DNA from: Muscardinus avellanarius
Taxonomy: Eukaryota; Chordata; Mammalia; Rodentia; Gliridae
Direction: 5' to 3'
Length of the DNA stretch: 64,000 bases
Assembly: GCA_963383645.1 (NCBI GenBank)
Contig: OY726563.1
Location: 28,056,821 to 28,120,820 of the forward strand
How positions within the stretch are numbered: the stretch's first letter is position 1; every line of letters starts with the position of its first letter. Below the pieces are notes generated by a model that worked only from the letters and a program-made list of their open reading frames with translations, was not told where the DNA came from and searched no databases. This document shows positions 34,471 through 46,273 of this stretch, one piece after another. The translations under genes and the position numbers were made by a program.

Positions 34471-35504
34471 AGCATGTCTGTTTATTCCAGTTGTAAAATA
34501 CTTTTTAAAATTAATTGGAGTACTCTGTATATTTTTAAACTATTTAAAGAATCCACTATATCTAGGTTTTATCAGAAAACCATGTCCCCAATCTTTGGGA
34601 ATTCTTTATTTTCATCCTTGCCCTATAACATGTCTGTAACTGATATGCTCCATGAAGACTTTAAGCTTATAACCTGTTGTTCTCTGGCTAAGTAAAAGCA
34701 CAAAGTGGAGGATAATTATAGTTTATTTTTTCTATTGTAGTCTCAGTGGTGGAAAATCAAACTTAGAAATTCATTCTGTGTCCCTTCTCTCTGCTTTGGC
34801 TACATCCATCCTTTTTCCTCTGAGTCTTTGCTTAGAACAAAGCTAGAAGGACTGTAAATTTGGCCTTGCAATATGTTCAAAGAAGAGGAAGATAAACTGC
34901 TCCTACAGCATGGGCAGCAGATGAATCTGCCTAAATCCATCTGTAGAGGTCATGGGGAGAAGACACTACGAAATGTTTCCATAGCAAAAGATGAGACCCA
35001 ACTTGTCTCCCATCACACACATAGAGCTAGCAGTATCTGAGGCAGTAATAGCCATGATTTCGAGAAGGATTAATTACTTTCTTTCTCATCTATATCAGAT
35101 ATTAAGCCAGTTGTCTATGAAAGGCAGCTCTTCTCAGCACCTGTGTCATACATTCCCACCCATTTTTAACCATTTGGGTGCTAATGTGTTGTGTAACTGA
35201 ATGGTTCACCCAATATCATTTCCATCTGTTTGCTGGACAAGCTGAATAAGCTTCCAATAAAGCAGTGAAAGAGTTGACTGTCCAAAAGCCTGTCTTTCCA
35301 AGAAAAAAACAAATACTTTTAAAATAAGTAGATTTTCTTAAATTATGCCCATAATGAGTTTACTATTTCCTCACACATAAAAGTAATTAAATATATTTTT
35401 GCTGAATTGAACCTATGATGTTACCAAGTACTCAAAAATATATATTGTGTGAATTTTAAGAGTCATTTTAAATGTTAACACAGATTCATATTTAAAATAG
35501 ATTC
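34471..35504. other. Unassigned DNA
   Basis: No gene or repeat family recognised after the L1 remnant ends. Confidence 0.4.
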
Positions 35505-35742
35505 ATCTTTATGAAAATTTATCTATGTTATAGTAATATAAGAAGTATTGTTAAAAAATCATGAAAGTAAGTACATTTGATTGTTGTTTCTCAGAAAAAA
35601 AATAACAGACTTCAATACACCTATCTTTATGAAAATTTCTCTATATGTTATAGTAATATAAGAAGTATTGTTAAAAAATCATGAAAGTAAGTACATTTGA
35701 TTGTTGTTTCTCAGAAAAAAAATAACAGACTTCAATACACCT
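35505..35742 (+). repeat. Near-perfect tandem duplication, 118/120-bp units
   Basis: Unit 1 (35505-35622) and unit 2 (35623-35742) both run from atctttatgaaaattt to acttcaatacacct. They differ only by a base change and a 2-bp indel near the start (tatctatgtt / ctctatatgtt). From tagtaatata on, the copies are identical at an offset of 120. A sporadic recent duplication of otherwise unremarkable AT-rich DNA. Confidence 0.97.
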
Positions 35743-36805
35743 GGAGAAATATAAATGTTAAAAAGTGCCAGAACCTACTAGAACCTACTTTATAGTAGGT
35801 TCCAAGCAGGGTACATCTGGGTTATAATTACACTACTCTGTGATTCTTTTGCTCTCTTCTACCTCATGATTTGGATTCTTTCTCACACTGTAGCTGATAT
35901 GAGTCCAGTCATTTTATATCATCACATCCAACCATGACAAACACCAGAAGACTATACCTTCCTATGCATAATTTTAATTGAAAAATGTCCTTTCAAGTTT
36001 TTGCCATTTTTTTATTTCTTGCCTACACTGAAACTGGATGGATATCCATTTATATAGCAAGCAACATAGAGTTGACATGCTTAGTTTACAGAAAATTTTG
36101 ATAATTCAAGCATTATAACCATTTATAGTTATCCAGTATACTCATAGAAGACTTTTCCAATATAACCTTTATTTCACTATCTTCCTGACATTCTAGTTGA
36201 TTATATATTTTCAGTACCAGAGAAACAGATACAATTTAATATTTTCTAAACATATTTTATGCTAAATTGGTATAGATGCTTACCTTATCCTTCTTTAACA
36301 GCACAAATTAAACCCAAAGTTTTTTAAGCATAAAATAGCCTCCAATTATCACACTTGTTTAAATTTTTCATATGCAAATATAAAAGTAAAATGACATAGC
36401 CAGTATAATTTAAATAAGCATCACTTCTGGTGTGTGCTCCTGAAATAATTACACTTATTGACAAGTGTTATTTTGGGGGGCTTGAAATCACCTTGTACTT
36501 CTATTTTCTTCTGCAAGTGAGATATTTAGGAAATATATAAAGTGGTCAGAAACTTAATTTAATGTCAATCAGAATACATATGTAAAACAACAACAATAAT
36601 GTTCCCTTTTTCATAGCTTAGTCCAACAGGAATGAATAATAAACATCAAGATAATATTAAATATAAATGTGAACTGAGTTGCAGAAAAGAAAAACCTTCA
36701 TACAGTAGGAGAGTCAGTAAATTTTACCTTTAGTACAAAGCCACAAAAATGTCAGAATTAACTTCCCAGTCATGTCTTTTTCCAGTTTCTATGCTCTAGG
36801 GTTTT
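35743..36805. other. Unassigned AT-rich DNA
   Basis: No gene or named repeat recognised. Confidence 0.45.
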
Positions 36806-36980
36806 TGAATTATTATGTAAGACTTCTATTAACAGTTTGTTGACTTTTTTGAAAAAAAATTGTTATTACAAATTAAAAGAAATGTCTTAAACATTCAATT
36901 TGCCAAATATGAAACAATTAAAAACTTTTAAAGATATATTGAGAAAAATCAGACTTAAAAAAAAAAAAACACGATTGTGA

Positions 36981-37148
36981 GCCAGGTGTGGTAGTGCATG
37001 CTTGTAATCCCAACATTCGGCAGGCTACACTGGAGGATCACAGTTCGTGGACAGCCTCAACTACTTAGCAAGACCCTTCACAACTCAGTGATACCGTTTC
37101 AAAAGTAAAAAAAGACTGAAAAATAGGGCTGTGGGTGCCACAAAAAAA
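36981..37148 (+). mobile_element. B1-ID SINE inside the YBX1 pseudogene
   Basis: Diverged forward copy (agccaggtgtggtagtgcatgcttgtaatcccaac), opposite to the pseudogene. TSD aaacacgattgtga (36967-36980) / aaacatggttgtga (37149-37162), 12 of 14 matching. Confidence 0.92.
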
Positions 37149-37335
37149 AAACATGGTTGTGAATAACAAAAAGAGACATCTGTAGGTAAAATAATAAAAA
37201 TTCTATGCTGCATAGATAATGAAGTATAGTTATCTAGTTAATGGGCCAAAAAAATAAGCACTTAAGGTCTTCAGCTCCAATCTTCTGTTAATTTTTTATT
37301 GGTGGACTTTCGTATTAATTTCTTGTTTATTTTAT

Positions 37336-37537
37336 TTTTTGCAATATGGAAGATTGAACCCAGGGTATTATACCTCTGAGCTGTACCATCAGCTGCCCAT
37401 TTTTTAGTCTTTATTTTGAAATAAGCTTTCACTAAGTTCTGGATAGCCTAAGTTGCTGAGGCTGGCCTTGAACCTGTGATCCTCCTGTCTCAGCCTCCCA
37501 AGTAATGGACTAACAAGTGTGCACTACCAAACCCCAA
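37336..37537 (-). mobile_element. B1-ID SINE inside the YBX1 pseudogene
   Basis: Minus-strand long-type dimer (gattgaacccagggtattatacctctgagctg..aagtgtgcactaccaaacccc). It splits the pseudogene just after its stop codon. Confidence 0.9.
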
Positions 37538-38103
37538 AGAACATGATGGTAAGTCGACTTTTACTCAGACCCACCCTGATCAGCCTCCAGAGAAGAATTC
37601 TAAGCTTTTGTCTCTTTGTCACTTTGTGGTTTAGGGTTTTCTGGGCATCTGCATCTGTAATTGAAATTGTGGTGGTACTATAGCAGTGACTGCTGACCTT
37701 GGGTCTCATCTCCTTGATTTTTCCTTATCCTCTTCATTGTCATCCTCTCTAGCTGTCTTTGGCAAGGAGGACCCCTGCAAACTCATGGTCTGTACCCCTA
37801 TTATATATTCTGTCTCGGGGGTCTACTTGTTATTCTGCATCTTAGTTTTTGGCTACATCCATCACTACTCCCTGAACATGAGTTTTGGAATACTGTTATT
37901 GACACACATAGGGTCACCACATGTAGGAATATGGGAACCTTCACGTGCAATGGGGCTGGCATTATTAAATCTAGCCAATGCGAACCCTCGCCAATCCCTC
38001 CTTCTATGTCCAGTCTCACTATTCTGGTAATTATGCTGATAATTGCGTGGAGGACCCCTATGACTTGGATAATGTCTAGAACATTTTTTAAAAGCATTAA
38101 ACT

Positions 38104-38310
38104 AGCTGGGCGTGGTGGCGCAAGTTTGTAATCCCAGCTCTTGGGAGGCTGAGACAGGAGGATCGCACAGGTTCGAAGCCAGCCTCAGCTACTTAGTGAG
38201 GCTCTCAGCAACTTAGTGAGACCCTGTTTCCAAATAAAATATAAAATGGGTCTGGGAGTATAGCCCGGAGGTACAAAGCCTCTGGGTTCTACCCCCAGTA
38301 CCACAAAAAA

Positions 38311-38341
<31 letters not shown>

Positions 38342-38348
38342 ACAAAAA
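38104..38348 (+). mobile_element. B1-ID dimeric SINE, long subtype, well preserved
   Basis: A good reference copy of the long type: agctgggcgtggtggcgca, gttcgaagccagcctcagct, acttagtgaggctctcagcaacttagtgagaccc, tgtttccaaataaaatataaaatggg, tagcccggaggtac, ccccagtaccacaaaa, then an (AAAT)n tail. TSD taaaagcattaaact at 38089-38103 and 38349-38363, perfect over 15 bp. Confidence 0.97.
38307..38345. repeat. (TAAA)n tail microsatellite
   Basis: About nine TAAA units forming the SINE tail. Confidence 0.95.
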
Positions 38349-38473
38349 TAAAAGCATTAAACTGTTATTTTCGAGTGAAATGAAGTAACTGAATCAAATT
38401 TTTAATGAGATTACTAGATTTACTTATGGTTTTTGCATAAAAATAAAATAGACAACATGCTTTTTTTAAAAAA

Positions 38474-38668
38474 CAGTACTGGGGTTTGAGCCCAGGGGTA
38501 TTCTATCTCTGAGCTACAACCTCAGCCCCATTTTTTTATTCTTTATTTTGAAACAGGGTCTCATTAAGTTGAGGGCCTCACTAAGTAGCTGAGGCTGGAT
38601 GTGAACCTGCAATCCTGTCTCAGTCTCCCAAATATTGGGATTACAAGTGTGCACCACCACAGTTGGCT
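38474..38668 (-). mobile_element. B1-ID dimeric SINE
   Basis: Minus-strand long-type dimer: gtactggggtttgagcccaggggtattctatctctgagctac..gcaccaccacagttggctt. Confidence 0.92.
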
Positions 38669-39150
38669 TTAGATGTAGTATATTTTCTAAGAAACAGTTT
38701 TATGATGAGCTTCATAGAAAGAACCAGTTATTACGGTTTGCTAAAGTTGCAACTTTTTTTCCATTTTTCAAGTTTGGGATTTTAGTGCCAACAGGTCAGT
38801 CATATCATCAATTGGGTTCCCTTTCTGACTCATAGGGATCACAATAATAGTCCTCTTTAAACATGAGCAGAATAAAATAGCAGAATGAGGCAGTAAGTTT
38901 GAGAAGTGTGGAACTTGAAGAAACTCTTGGGCCTTGAAAACCAAAGCAAGTAGGAAGCAATATTTTAAAAATTTAAACTACTTTATACTTGAGATTGGGA
39001 ATGCTAATAAATAAAAAGTGAAGAAGATTCTATTGCAAAATTCACAAGAGAGTAGGATTATTAAAACATATTTTATTTTTTTACTTTTCTCTTGGTTCTT
39101 AGCCTACCATGCTTCATGTGAGATATTAAAATGTTATGGTGATATTTAAA

Positions 39151-39194
<44 letters not shown>

Positions 39195-40626
39195 GCAGTC
39201 TAAAGTATATTCCATGAGGTATTATTTAAGAAAATTGTATATACCCAACTAATATTTAATGCAGTAAAATGGATTGGCACTTAGCTATCAATTCTTTTTA
39301 ATGTACTGTTTCTTATTTTGACATAAATGGTTTTGTAACTTTCTCTACATTTTTTGTACTTGCATTCTGCTTTAAGCTCCTATTTTTGCTGATTTCAAAA
39401 TAGATCCATTTAACTGTTAGTTAAAAAGCACAAATAGTCAAGATTAAACCTTATTACAGTTTACTGAATACAGAAAAGATAGAAAATCTCACTTTGACTC
39501 CATACAAAAGACAAATAGAAAAAAACTAATAATATAAAAATCTTATGACATATATATATATATATTAAAATTCAGATGAGCTTTTTTCATCACCAGTTTC
39601 TCACTCAATCCTATTATGAAGTTGAATTAAAATAGACTTGGTCAACAGATGTGATTAATTCTCAGAATAAATCTCAGACAAAAATGATTAGTTATGTGAA
39701 AATAATGGAATCTTAACTTTTCTTATAACTTGACAAATGAGAAAATGTAACCAAAATTAAAATAGAAATACAATGTGACTAAATGGAACAAAATGAGAAA
39801 GTTAAGAATATGACTGCATATCTTTTGTTTATACTCTAAAATTACTGAGTCAAGAGAATCATTGCCTCTAATTTTTATTTTCATCAGGTTTTATACTTTC
39901 TAAAATTTCTTTGTTGGCAAGTGAGGAATAGTTGTTAATATTTCTATTAAAATTTTCAAAATGTTATTGTTTATGTAAAAAGGATTTAAACAGACACTTC
40001 TCTTTATTAGAACCTTGACTCACTAACCATTTTTATTCATTTTTTTTCCAATTCTCTATTATCTCTCGTGTTTGCCTACTTCCTCCTCTCCTAAATCTTG
40101 GCAAACTAAAAAACTTGCAAAAACAGCTATGGAAAGAACACTCTGGGCTGTTGCTAGGAGATTGAATCAATGATCCTTTGAAACAGGCATAGAAAATAAT
40201 TTTATTATCATGTTTTACAGTATAAGAGAAAACTACATTCTTGTTCATACCCACTTCTTCTCCAAGCCATATATAACTCCCATTCTGCTTCTACTTAGGG
40301 AGCTCCTTGGACTTCAAGTGCTCCTTGAAGTCACCTAACCTATTTTTTTCATTTACATTTTTCATTTAATCTTTTGTATTTGAAGTCACTTTTCTGAGAA
40401 TATAAGTATTGGAAATATTTAGCAGTAATAAATTTTTTAGTTCCCTAATTCAGCCAATACTGCATGAGTGACTATTAACTGAAAATGCAACTTAATGCCA
40501 CCAACAGAGAGCTCTAATGTGGAGTCTTCATATCAAAAGTGTGACCTTGGTTGGATTTTAAGTAGATACATAAATTATCTTAATAAAAACACCTTCTAAA
40601 AGATCATAACAAATTATAGTATACAA
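38669..40626. other. Unassigned DNA with AT microsatellites
   Basis: No gene recognised. Pure (AT)n tracts lie at 39154-39191 and 39551-39566. Confidence 0.45.
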
Positions 40627-40638
40627 AAAATGTATTTT

Positions 40639-40839
40639 TATTTTGGGGGTGGAACCCAGGGGCTTTTCCACCCCCGGGGTATACTCCCAGACCTATTTTA
40701 TATTTTATTTGTAAACATGGTTTCACTAAGTTGTTGAGAGCCTCACTAAGTGGCTGAGGCTGGCTTCGAACCTGTGCAATCCTCCTGTCTCACACTCCCA
40801 AATTCTGGGATTACAAGCGTGCGACACCACGCCTGGCTT
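40639..40839 (-). mobile_element. B1-ID dimeric SINE
   Basis: Minus-strand long type (ggggtggaacccaggggcttttccacc..cgtgcgacaccacgcctggctt). TSD aaaatgtatttt at 40627-40638 and 40840-40851, perfect over 12 bp. Confidence 0.95.
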
Positions 40840-41041
40840 AAAATGTATTTTGTGGGTGAACAATATGTTCCCAATACTATACTTACAGTCTCATTACAAC
40901 TAGCCTATAGTAATCATCTGTATTCTCAAAATGCTGATGACTTTGTTTGGGAGGTTATAAGAGCAGAAACTAGTATCCAAAAGTTTTTTTTTCTTTGGAC
41001 TAAAAATTTGGATATTTCTCTGAAATTCCAATAAAGATTTT

Positions 41042-41115
41042 ATTAACGTATTCATTTATTCTGTTGGCATTTAAAGATCTCTGTATACTGGGCACTCTAT
41101 TGGGGACTCTGAGAA
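41042..41115 (-). mobile_element. Possible L2 remnant
   Basis: The phrases acgtattcatttattctgttgg and ctgtatactgggcactctattgggg resemble antisense L2. Very short. Confidence 0.35.
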
Positions 41116-41144
41116 ATAAAAAAAAATGAATGAGTCATATATAG

Positions 41145-41216
41145 TTTTTCTGGTGCACTGAATTCATACATATTAATGGGATAAAAAGCTTGTGTAGATA
41201 TACATGCACATTAACA
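41145..41216 (-). mobile_element. L1 3' end remnant, antisense
   Basis: The text tttttctggtgcactgaattcatacatattaatgggat..gtgtagatatacatgcac is the complement of the young L1 terminus. Confidence 0.7.
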
Positions 41217-41418
41217 TAAGGTTTTTAGGCCTTAAGTTCCATTCCCTAGAAAGAGATACTGAATGAACATTCATTATCTTTTTCTGGGGAATTACACAAG
41301 TGATTTATTAAGGATATTATTTACAAGGAAACCTGGAAAAAGTGAGGGAAACAGAATGGGGAATGGAAAGGAAACCAATAGGAATATAATCTCAGATAAT
41401 TCCCAGTAAAGAATATAT

Positions 41419-41622
41419 TTAACTGGGTTTGATGGTGGATGCTTTTAATCCCAGTTCTTGGGAGGCTGAGATAGGAGAATCCCAAGTTCTTGGCCAGTCT
41501 CAGCTACTTAGTGAGGCTCTTAGCAACTTAGTGAGACCCAGTGTCAAAATAAAGAATAAAAAATAGAGATTGACATGTAGCTTGAAGATAGAATTCCCCC
41601 TAGTACTGTAAGAAAAAAAAAA
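41419..41622 (+). mobile_element. B1-ID dimeric SINE
   Basis: Forward long type (aactgggtttgatggtggatgcttttaatcccagttcttggg..gaattccccctagtactg) ending in A10. Moderately diverged. Confidence 0.9.
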
Positions 41623-42230
41623 TATTGAGCCTTGTACTACATGGGAGCTCTGGAGTTTAAACTTACTTTCGATTTGTTTCATACAATTTCCCATAGGAAA
41701 AGTAACTATATAAACCAAAAAATCTATCAATCATTGTTCAAAGATTGCCCAAGGGGTAGTCTGAGATACAGTGATTTCCCAGATACTTTTTTTCTCTTTT
41801 AACAATACCCAAGCAACATTCTTCCCAAGGAAGAGCTGTAGGAGCTGTAAATCAGGCATAGAGATGTCCTCCACCTTTGACACAAATATATCGGACAGAG
41901 AACATAAAATTTATTTTGTAGACACACATTTCCAAGTAGCTATAGGTAAAATATAGAATTAAGAAAAAATTATTATTATACATACACCATAAAAGAGTTA
42001 ATTACGGCAAACTATAGGACTTTGGTTGAGAGAAAAATCAACTACCAGGGCATTTCTGAAAATATGTTATGGAAAGGATAATATTTTTGTGGTGGAATTT
42101 GAACTTTGTGTACATTTTTATCTGGATAGAAAGGATATTGAGACTAGTATTAGTAGTCTCATAGAAGGGACACTTTAGGTATCATGTCTGGCTAAAATTA
42201 GATTTATTTTATTTCAGGGAAAACCAAGGT
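41623..42230. other. Unassigned DNA
   Basis: No gene or repeat family recognised. Confidence 0.4.
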
Positions 42231-42245
42231 GTTTTTTTGTTGTTG

Positions 42246-42440
42246 TTTTTTCTTTTGGTGGTACTGGGGTTCCTGGAAGCCCTTCTACCTCCGGGCTACA
42301 CTCTCAGACCTATTTTTACATTTTTATTTGGAAACAGGGTCTCCTAAGCCAGCGTGCGCGGCTGGCTTTGAATCTGCGCAATCCTCCTGTCTCTGCCTCC
42401 CAAGCGCGGGGATTACAAGCGTGCGCCACCATGCCCAGCA
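42246..42440 (-). mobile_element. B1-ID SINE, short subfamily, young
   Basis: Short type: tggtggtactggggttcctggaagcc, ctcctaagccagcgtgcgcggctggctttg, gcgcggggattacaagcgtgcgcc. High CpG content argues for recency. Probable imperfect TSD around aaaaccaaggtgttt / aaaatcaagctgttt. Confidence 0.93.
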
Positions 42441-42578
42441 AAATCAAGCTGTTTCTTGAAATCCGGGATCAAAAATTTAGACTAAAAATGGCAGGCATCA
42501 GGAAAAATCCAATCTATCATTAAGCACCGTGGATGAAAAATAAGTACCTCCATAGGTTTGTATTTAAAATGGACAAAT

Positions 42579-42745
42579 TGGTCAGGTGTGGTGGCACACG
42601 ATTGTAATCCCAGAGTTTGGGAGGCTGAAACAGGAGAATCACACAGGTTCAAAGCCAGCCTTGGCTACTTAGTGAGGTTCTCAGCAACTTAGTGAGACCC
42701 TGGGGGTAGGAAAGCCCCTGGGTTCCACCCCCAGTATCACCAAAA
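42579..42745 (+). mobile_element. B1-ID SINE with internal deletion
   Basis: Forward copy lacking the A-rich linker and ID start: gtgagaccctg is joined directly to ggggtaggaaagcccctggg. TSD aaaatggacaaat at 42566-42578 and 42746-42758, perfect over 13 bp, so the deletion is inside a complete insertion. Confidence 0.94.
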
Positions 42746-42923
42746 AAAATGGACAAATAACCATAGGAATACCAACAGAAGTTTATTAACATATATATTT
42801 CATAAGTACATGGGAGACATCCAGAGAGTATGTATTTCTCAAAGAGATGGCTTTGAATTTCAACTTAAAGGGAATCTTCAAATGGAATGTTTAGAGAAGT
42901 GATAAAGCAAAAGAAAATGACTA

Positions 42924-44054
42924 ACAAATTAAAAGGCGAATCAATACGTGGGATTGCATGAAACTGAAGAGCTTCTGTTCAGCAAAGGAAACTATCAAGA
43001 AACTCAATCGAGAGCCAGCAGAATGGGAGAAGATTTTTGCCACCTACACCACCGATAGAGGACTAATATCTAGAATATACAGAGAACTCAAGAAACTCAA
43101 CACTAAGAAAACAAAGCATCCAATAACAAAATGGGCAAACAAACTAAATAGACACTTCATGAAAAAAGAAATTCAAATGGCCAATAAATGCATGAAAAAA
43201 TGCTCAACCTCACTGGCAATCAGAGAGATGCAAATCAAAACTACCCTGAGATTTCACCTAACTCCAACTAGAATGGCAATCATTCAAAACAGAAGCAATA
43301 ACAGATGCTGGCGAGGATGTGGAGAAGTGGGAACTCCAAGACATTGTTGGTGGGATTGCAAATTAGTGCAACCACTTTGGAGAACTATATGGAGAATCCT
43401 CAGAAGAATGGGAACAAATCTACCATTTGATCCAGCAATACCTCTTCTGGGTATGTACCCAAAAGAAAAAAACCCCAACTACCAAATTTATGCATGTGTA
43501 TCTATGTTCATAGCTGAACAATTCACCATAGCCAAACTATGGAGCCAGCCAAGATGTCCATCAACAGATGAATGGATTACAAAACTGTGGGATATGTACA
43601 CAATGGAATTTTACTCAGCCATTAAAAAAAAACTCAATTACATCATTTTCAGGGAAATGGATGGAACTGAAGGTCATTATGCTAAGTGAGATTAGTCAAT
43701 CACAAAAAAATAAGAAATCAGATGCTTTACCTAATATGTGAGAGTTAGGGAGAAATGGGTCCTAGGAGAAACTCTAGATGAAAAAGCAAATCCTATAGAG
43801 GAGCAAACAAGGCAAACTAAAGGAGGAGAAAGGAGGGGGGAAAAGGAAAATCTCTAAAACACACAATGTATTTAAACATATCAAAGTCATCTACTAAGCC
43901 AAGCAAGGGAAGGAGGGACAGGGAGGGAATGGGGTGGGAACTGGGTAGGGGTTAAATCAGTGATGTGTACATGTATGTACACACAAGTTTTTTACCCCAA
44001 TATGATGTATGAATATAATGCACCAATAAAAAATTTTAAAAAAGGAAAAAAAGA
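42924..44054 (+). mobile_element. Young L1, 5'-truncated, with open ORF2 C-terminus
   Basis: Flanked by the perfect 15-bp TSD aaaagaaaatgacta (42909-42923 and 44055-44069). It starts inside ORF2, stays open to the ORF2 stop at 43689, then has a G-rich 3' UTR (ggagggacagggagggaatggggtggg) and ends aatgcaccaataaaaaattttaaaaaagg plus an A-rich tail. The open frame marks it as one of the youngest L1s here. It cannot move by itself, because endonuclease and reverse transcriptase are truncated away. Confidence 0.96.
42958..43689 (+). CDS. L1 ORF2p C-terminal fragment (truncated, retroelement)
   Basis: 243 codons remain of an L1 ORF2 protein (normally about 1,250-1,300 residues). Recognisable family text includes [12 protein letters not shown] near the start, [72 protein letters not shown] and [12 protein letters not shown]. 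The C-terminal cysteine motif (CWRGC..HCWWDC) is present. The endonuclease and reverse-transcriptase domains are missing, and the methionine at 42958 is internal to the original protein. Probably never translated. Confidence 0.9.
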   Translation: MKLKSFCSAKETIKKLNREPAEWEKIFATYTTDRGLISRIYRELKKLNTKKTKHPITKWANKLNRHFMKKEIQMANKCMKKCSTSLAIREMQIKTTLRFHLTPTRMAIIQNRSNNRCWRGCGEVGTPRHCWWDCKLVQPLWRTIWRILRRMGTNLPFDPAIPLLGMYPKEKNPNYQIYACVSMFIAEQFTIAKLWSQPRCPSTDEWITKLWDMYTMEFYSAIKKKLNYIIFREMDGTEGHYAK

Positions 44055-44069
44055 AAAAGAAAATGACTA

Positions 44070-45110
44070 TGTGACCTGAGGGAAAGGTTAACAAATGGCA
44101 AGTGAATGTTAGTCAGTGAAGCTTGTTAATATAAATTCCTTGGGCATCATCTCCAGAATGATGAGGGCCTAAAACTCTTCAGTGGTTAACCTGTGTTCTC
44201 ATGGCTGAGAGGGGAACAAGGGAACTTTTATTCTTAAACAAACCTTCCCTCTGTTTTTAGTCAAACAGATGGAAGAGCATAGAATTCACCTATGTTCTCT
44301 TCTTAATTGTCTTCAGCTAAATAATCCTTCATATTTTGTTCCGGTCTCATATAGCACAATAGTGGCATTATAATTTCCATCTCTAATTTCACAGAATGAC
44401 TCATGAAATGTGGGAATTCCTAGTATAATTCATCAGATTTTCTTCACATTTAATAATTTGTTTATTCATATAGTATATTTCTGTTATATTAAAAGGGAGA
44501 CATTTTCTCTCATGTATTGATGTAACTAAAGAATATCATAACCCCCAAAACAATTTTTTATTTCAATAGTTCAGAAATTTTACTTTCCAAATGGGCAAAT
44601 GACTTCTGAATATTGAAAATTCCTATAATGAACTCAATATAAGCAGCCACATGGCTATTAGAAAAGTAGAAACATAAGAGCCATAACCTCATGGCTCTCA
44701 GTCCTTTTATTGGTGGTTGCCTTTATATAAAGGATGGCTACTGAGTGCTATTGTAATTGACAGGTGAACAGCTTTGACTCTCACAGTGGACACATTGCAG
44801 CTTGAGTGTTCCTTGTTCCGCAATAGAAATTTTGCTGGCTAATGTCTTGGGAAAAATACAAGCAGGCATTTCATTCAAGTTTTGGTTAGCAAACTAAAGA
44901 GGAAAACTGATGTTGCCAAGAATGTCTACAGATGTCACTCAATTTATTATCTCTGAGGAATGGCAGAGTAAAATAAATCTGGGAAAAGCAAAAGACAGTT
45001 TATTGCTAAAGGGAGCCCAGAAGGTTTCAGATCAGTCCATTAAATCAGAGGTAGCCTAGGGCCTTAGCATAAGCACTGACTTCCAATGAGGATAAATAAT
45101 AAAAAAAACT
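44070..45110. other. Unassigned DNA
   Basis: No gene or named repeat recognised. Confidence 0.4.
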
Positions 45111-45114
45111 TGAC

Positions 45115-45305
45115 TTTATGGGATATTTACTATGTGCCAGGCAACATATATATATATGAGTTAGATCTTATTTATTTTTAAGAGGGAAAGAAACTGAGGA
45201 AACAATCCAAGATCACAAATCTAGTAAGTATTGAAGCCAGGATTTGAACCAAGATATTCTCTCTCTCCAGAATATGCGCTTCAATGTACTGTTTGATGTT
45301 ATCTT
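45115..45305 (-). mobile_element. MIR SINE, antisense
   Basis: Antisense MIR: gatatttactatgtgccaggcaac, agagggaaagaaactgaggaaac, aatccaagatcacaaatctagtaag, agccaggatttgaaccaag. It is ancient but still clear. Confidence 0.85.
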
Positions 45306-46259
45306 CTGGGAGTGCTTGAGAAGGCTTTCTGATTTTATTTGAAACTGTATGTTTCAGGTATGGCAATCAGAAGATTCTCTGTAAACATTAAATACTATCT
45401 CTTGCCTCAGAAAAGGGACATTGGTCTGTTGAGCAAAGACATTTTTACTCTTAACACAATCGACATCCATTACACTGTGCCCCAGACCAATGAAAGAAAC
45501 CATAGAATTCTTGTAATGACATAGCATCTATATATCTTTCGGTGTTATGTACTGTATCCCCATAAGGAAAGCATAGGAGAATTGCACAAAAGAAAACAAA
45601 AACAAAATACTCTAGAGTCTGCTCAAACATAATTAATATTTTGGGGCATCATCACTGAACCAAAAGCTTTACAAAATGTAGAGAGCTATAGGTATACACA
45701 ACTGGGAAGATAACAAGAGAGGGGGATACAAGTGACAAGGAGGATACCAGTGATTAAGCAATGTGACTGAGGTCGGCAGAGTACTAACAGGAAAGAGACG
45801 CTTTTGAACTCAGCCACTAAGTCCTGAACAAACTTGGAGATCATGATTTGATGATAAGAGCATGGTATATTTATCAGAGTGGTTGGGGAAAAAAGAGAAA
45901 TACTCCCATTATTGGACTAGTAAAGACCTCAAATATGACAGTACCCAGATTGCAGGGAAATAAAAATTGCACAGTGACTAACCCATTTAACTAGAGTACA
46001 TGCCAGAGCCTTGTTATGACCTACACGGTGCTAGATATTATTTTTTACCTTATATGATCTCCTACTGCCCTCTATCTTGCTTACTCTACTTTGGTCACAC
46101 TGGTAATGTTGCTTCTCATACATACTGGACATGGTCCTGGCTGATAATTTTGTATTAGCTATCTCTTATATGTGGAAAATGATCTAAAAGGACTAGGTGA
46201 TGTCCTCCCCCCATATAACTAACAGCCAACACCCTTAAACTCCCATAATTTTTTGATCA
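45306..46259. other. Unassigned DNA
   Basis: No gene or named repeat recognised. Confidence 0.4.
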
Positions 46260-46273
46260 AAAGATATTTTCTT

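Larger units (their letters stand above)
36806..38081 (-). pseudogene. YBX1: YBX1 processed pseudogene, 5'-truncated
   Basis: On the minus strand, 38081-37561 aligns by eye with the C-terminal half of the Y-box-binding protein 1 mRNA. Visible landmarks are ggtcctccacgcaattatcagc, cagaatagtgaga, ggtgaccctatg, cagggagtagtgatgg, aaggagatgagacccaaggtcagcag and cttcaattacagatgcagatgcc, then agaaaaccctaaaccaca. The stop is at 37563-37561. The YBX1 3' UTR follows (gaagattggagctgaagacc, ttatctatgcagcat, tgtttcatatttggcaaattga, gtcaacaaactgttaatag). No introns are present and many substitutions and indels break the frame, so it is a dead retrocopy. YBX1 itself is a cold-shock-domain DNA/RNA-binding protein; the cold-shock domain is not included here. 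Two SINEs (36981-37148 and 37336-37537) interrupt the 3' UTR. The truncated 5' end lies about 20 bp from another SINE. Confidence 0.9.

Noticed and set aside
37686..38131. Plus-strand frames of 114 and 66 codons
   Set aside because: They are antisense shadows of the YBX1 processed pseudogene.
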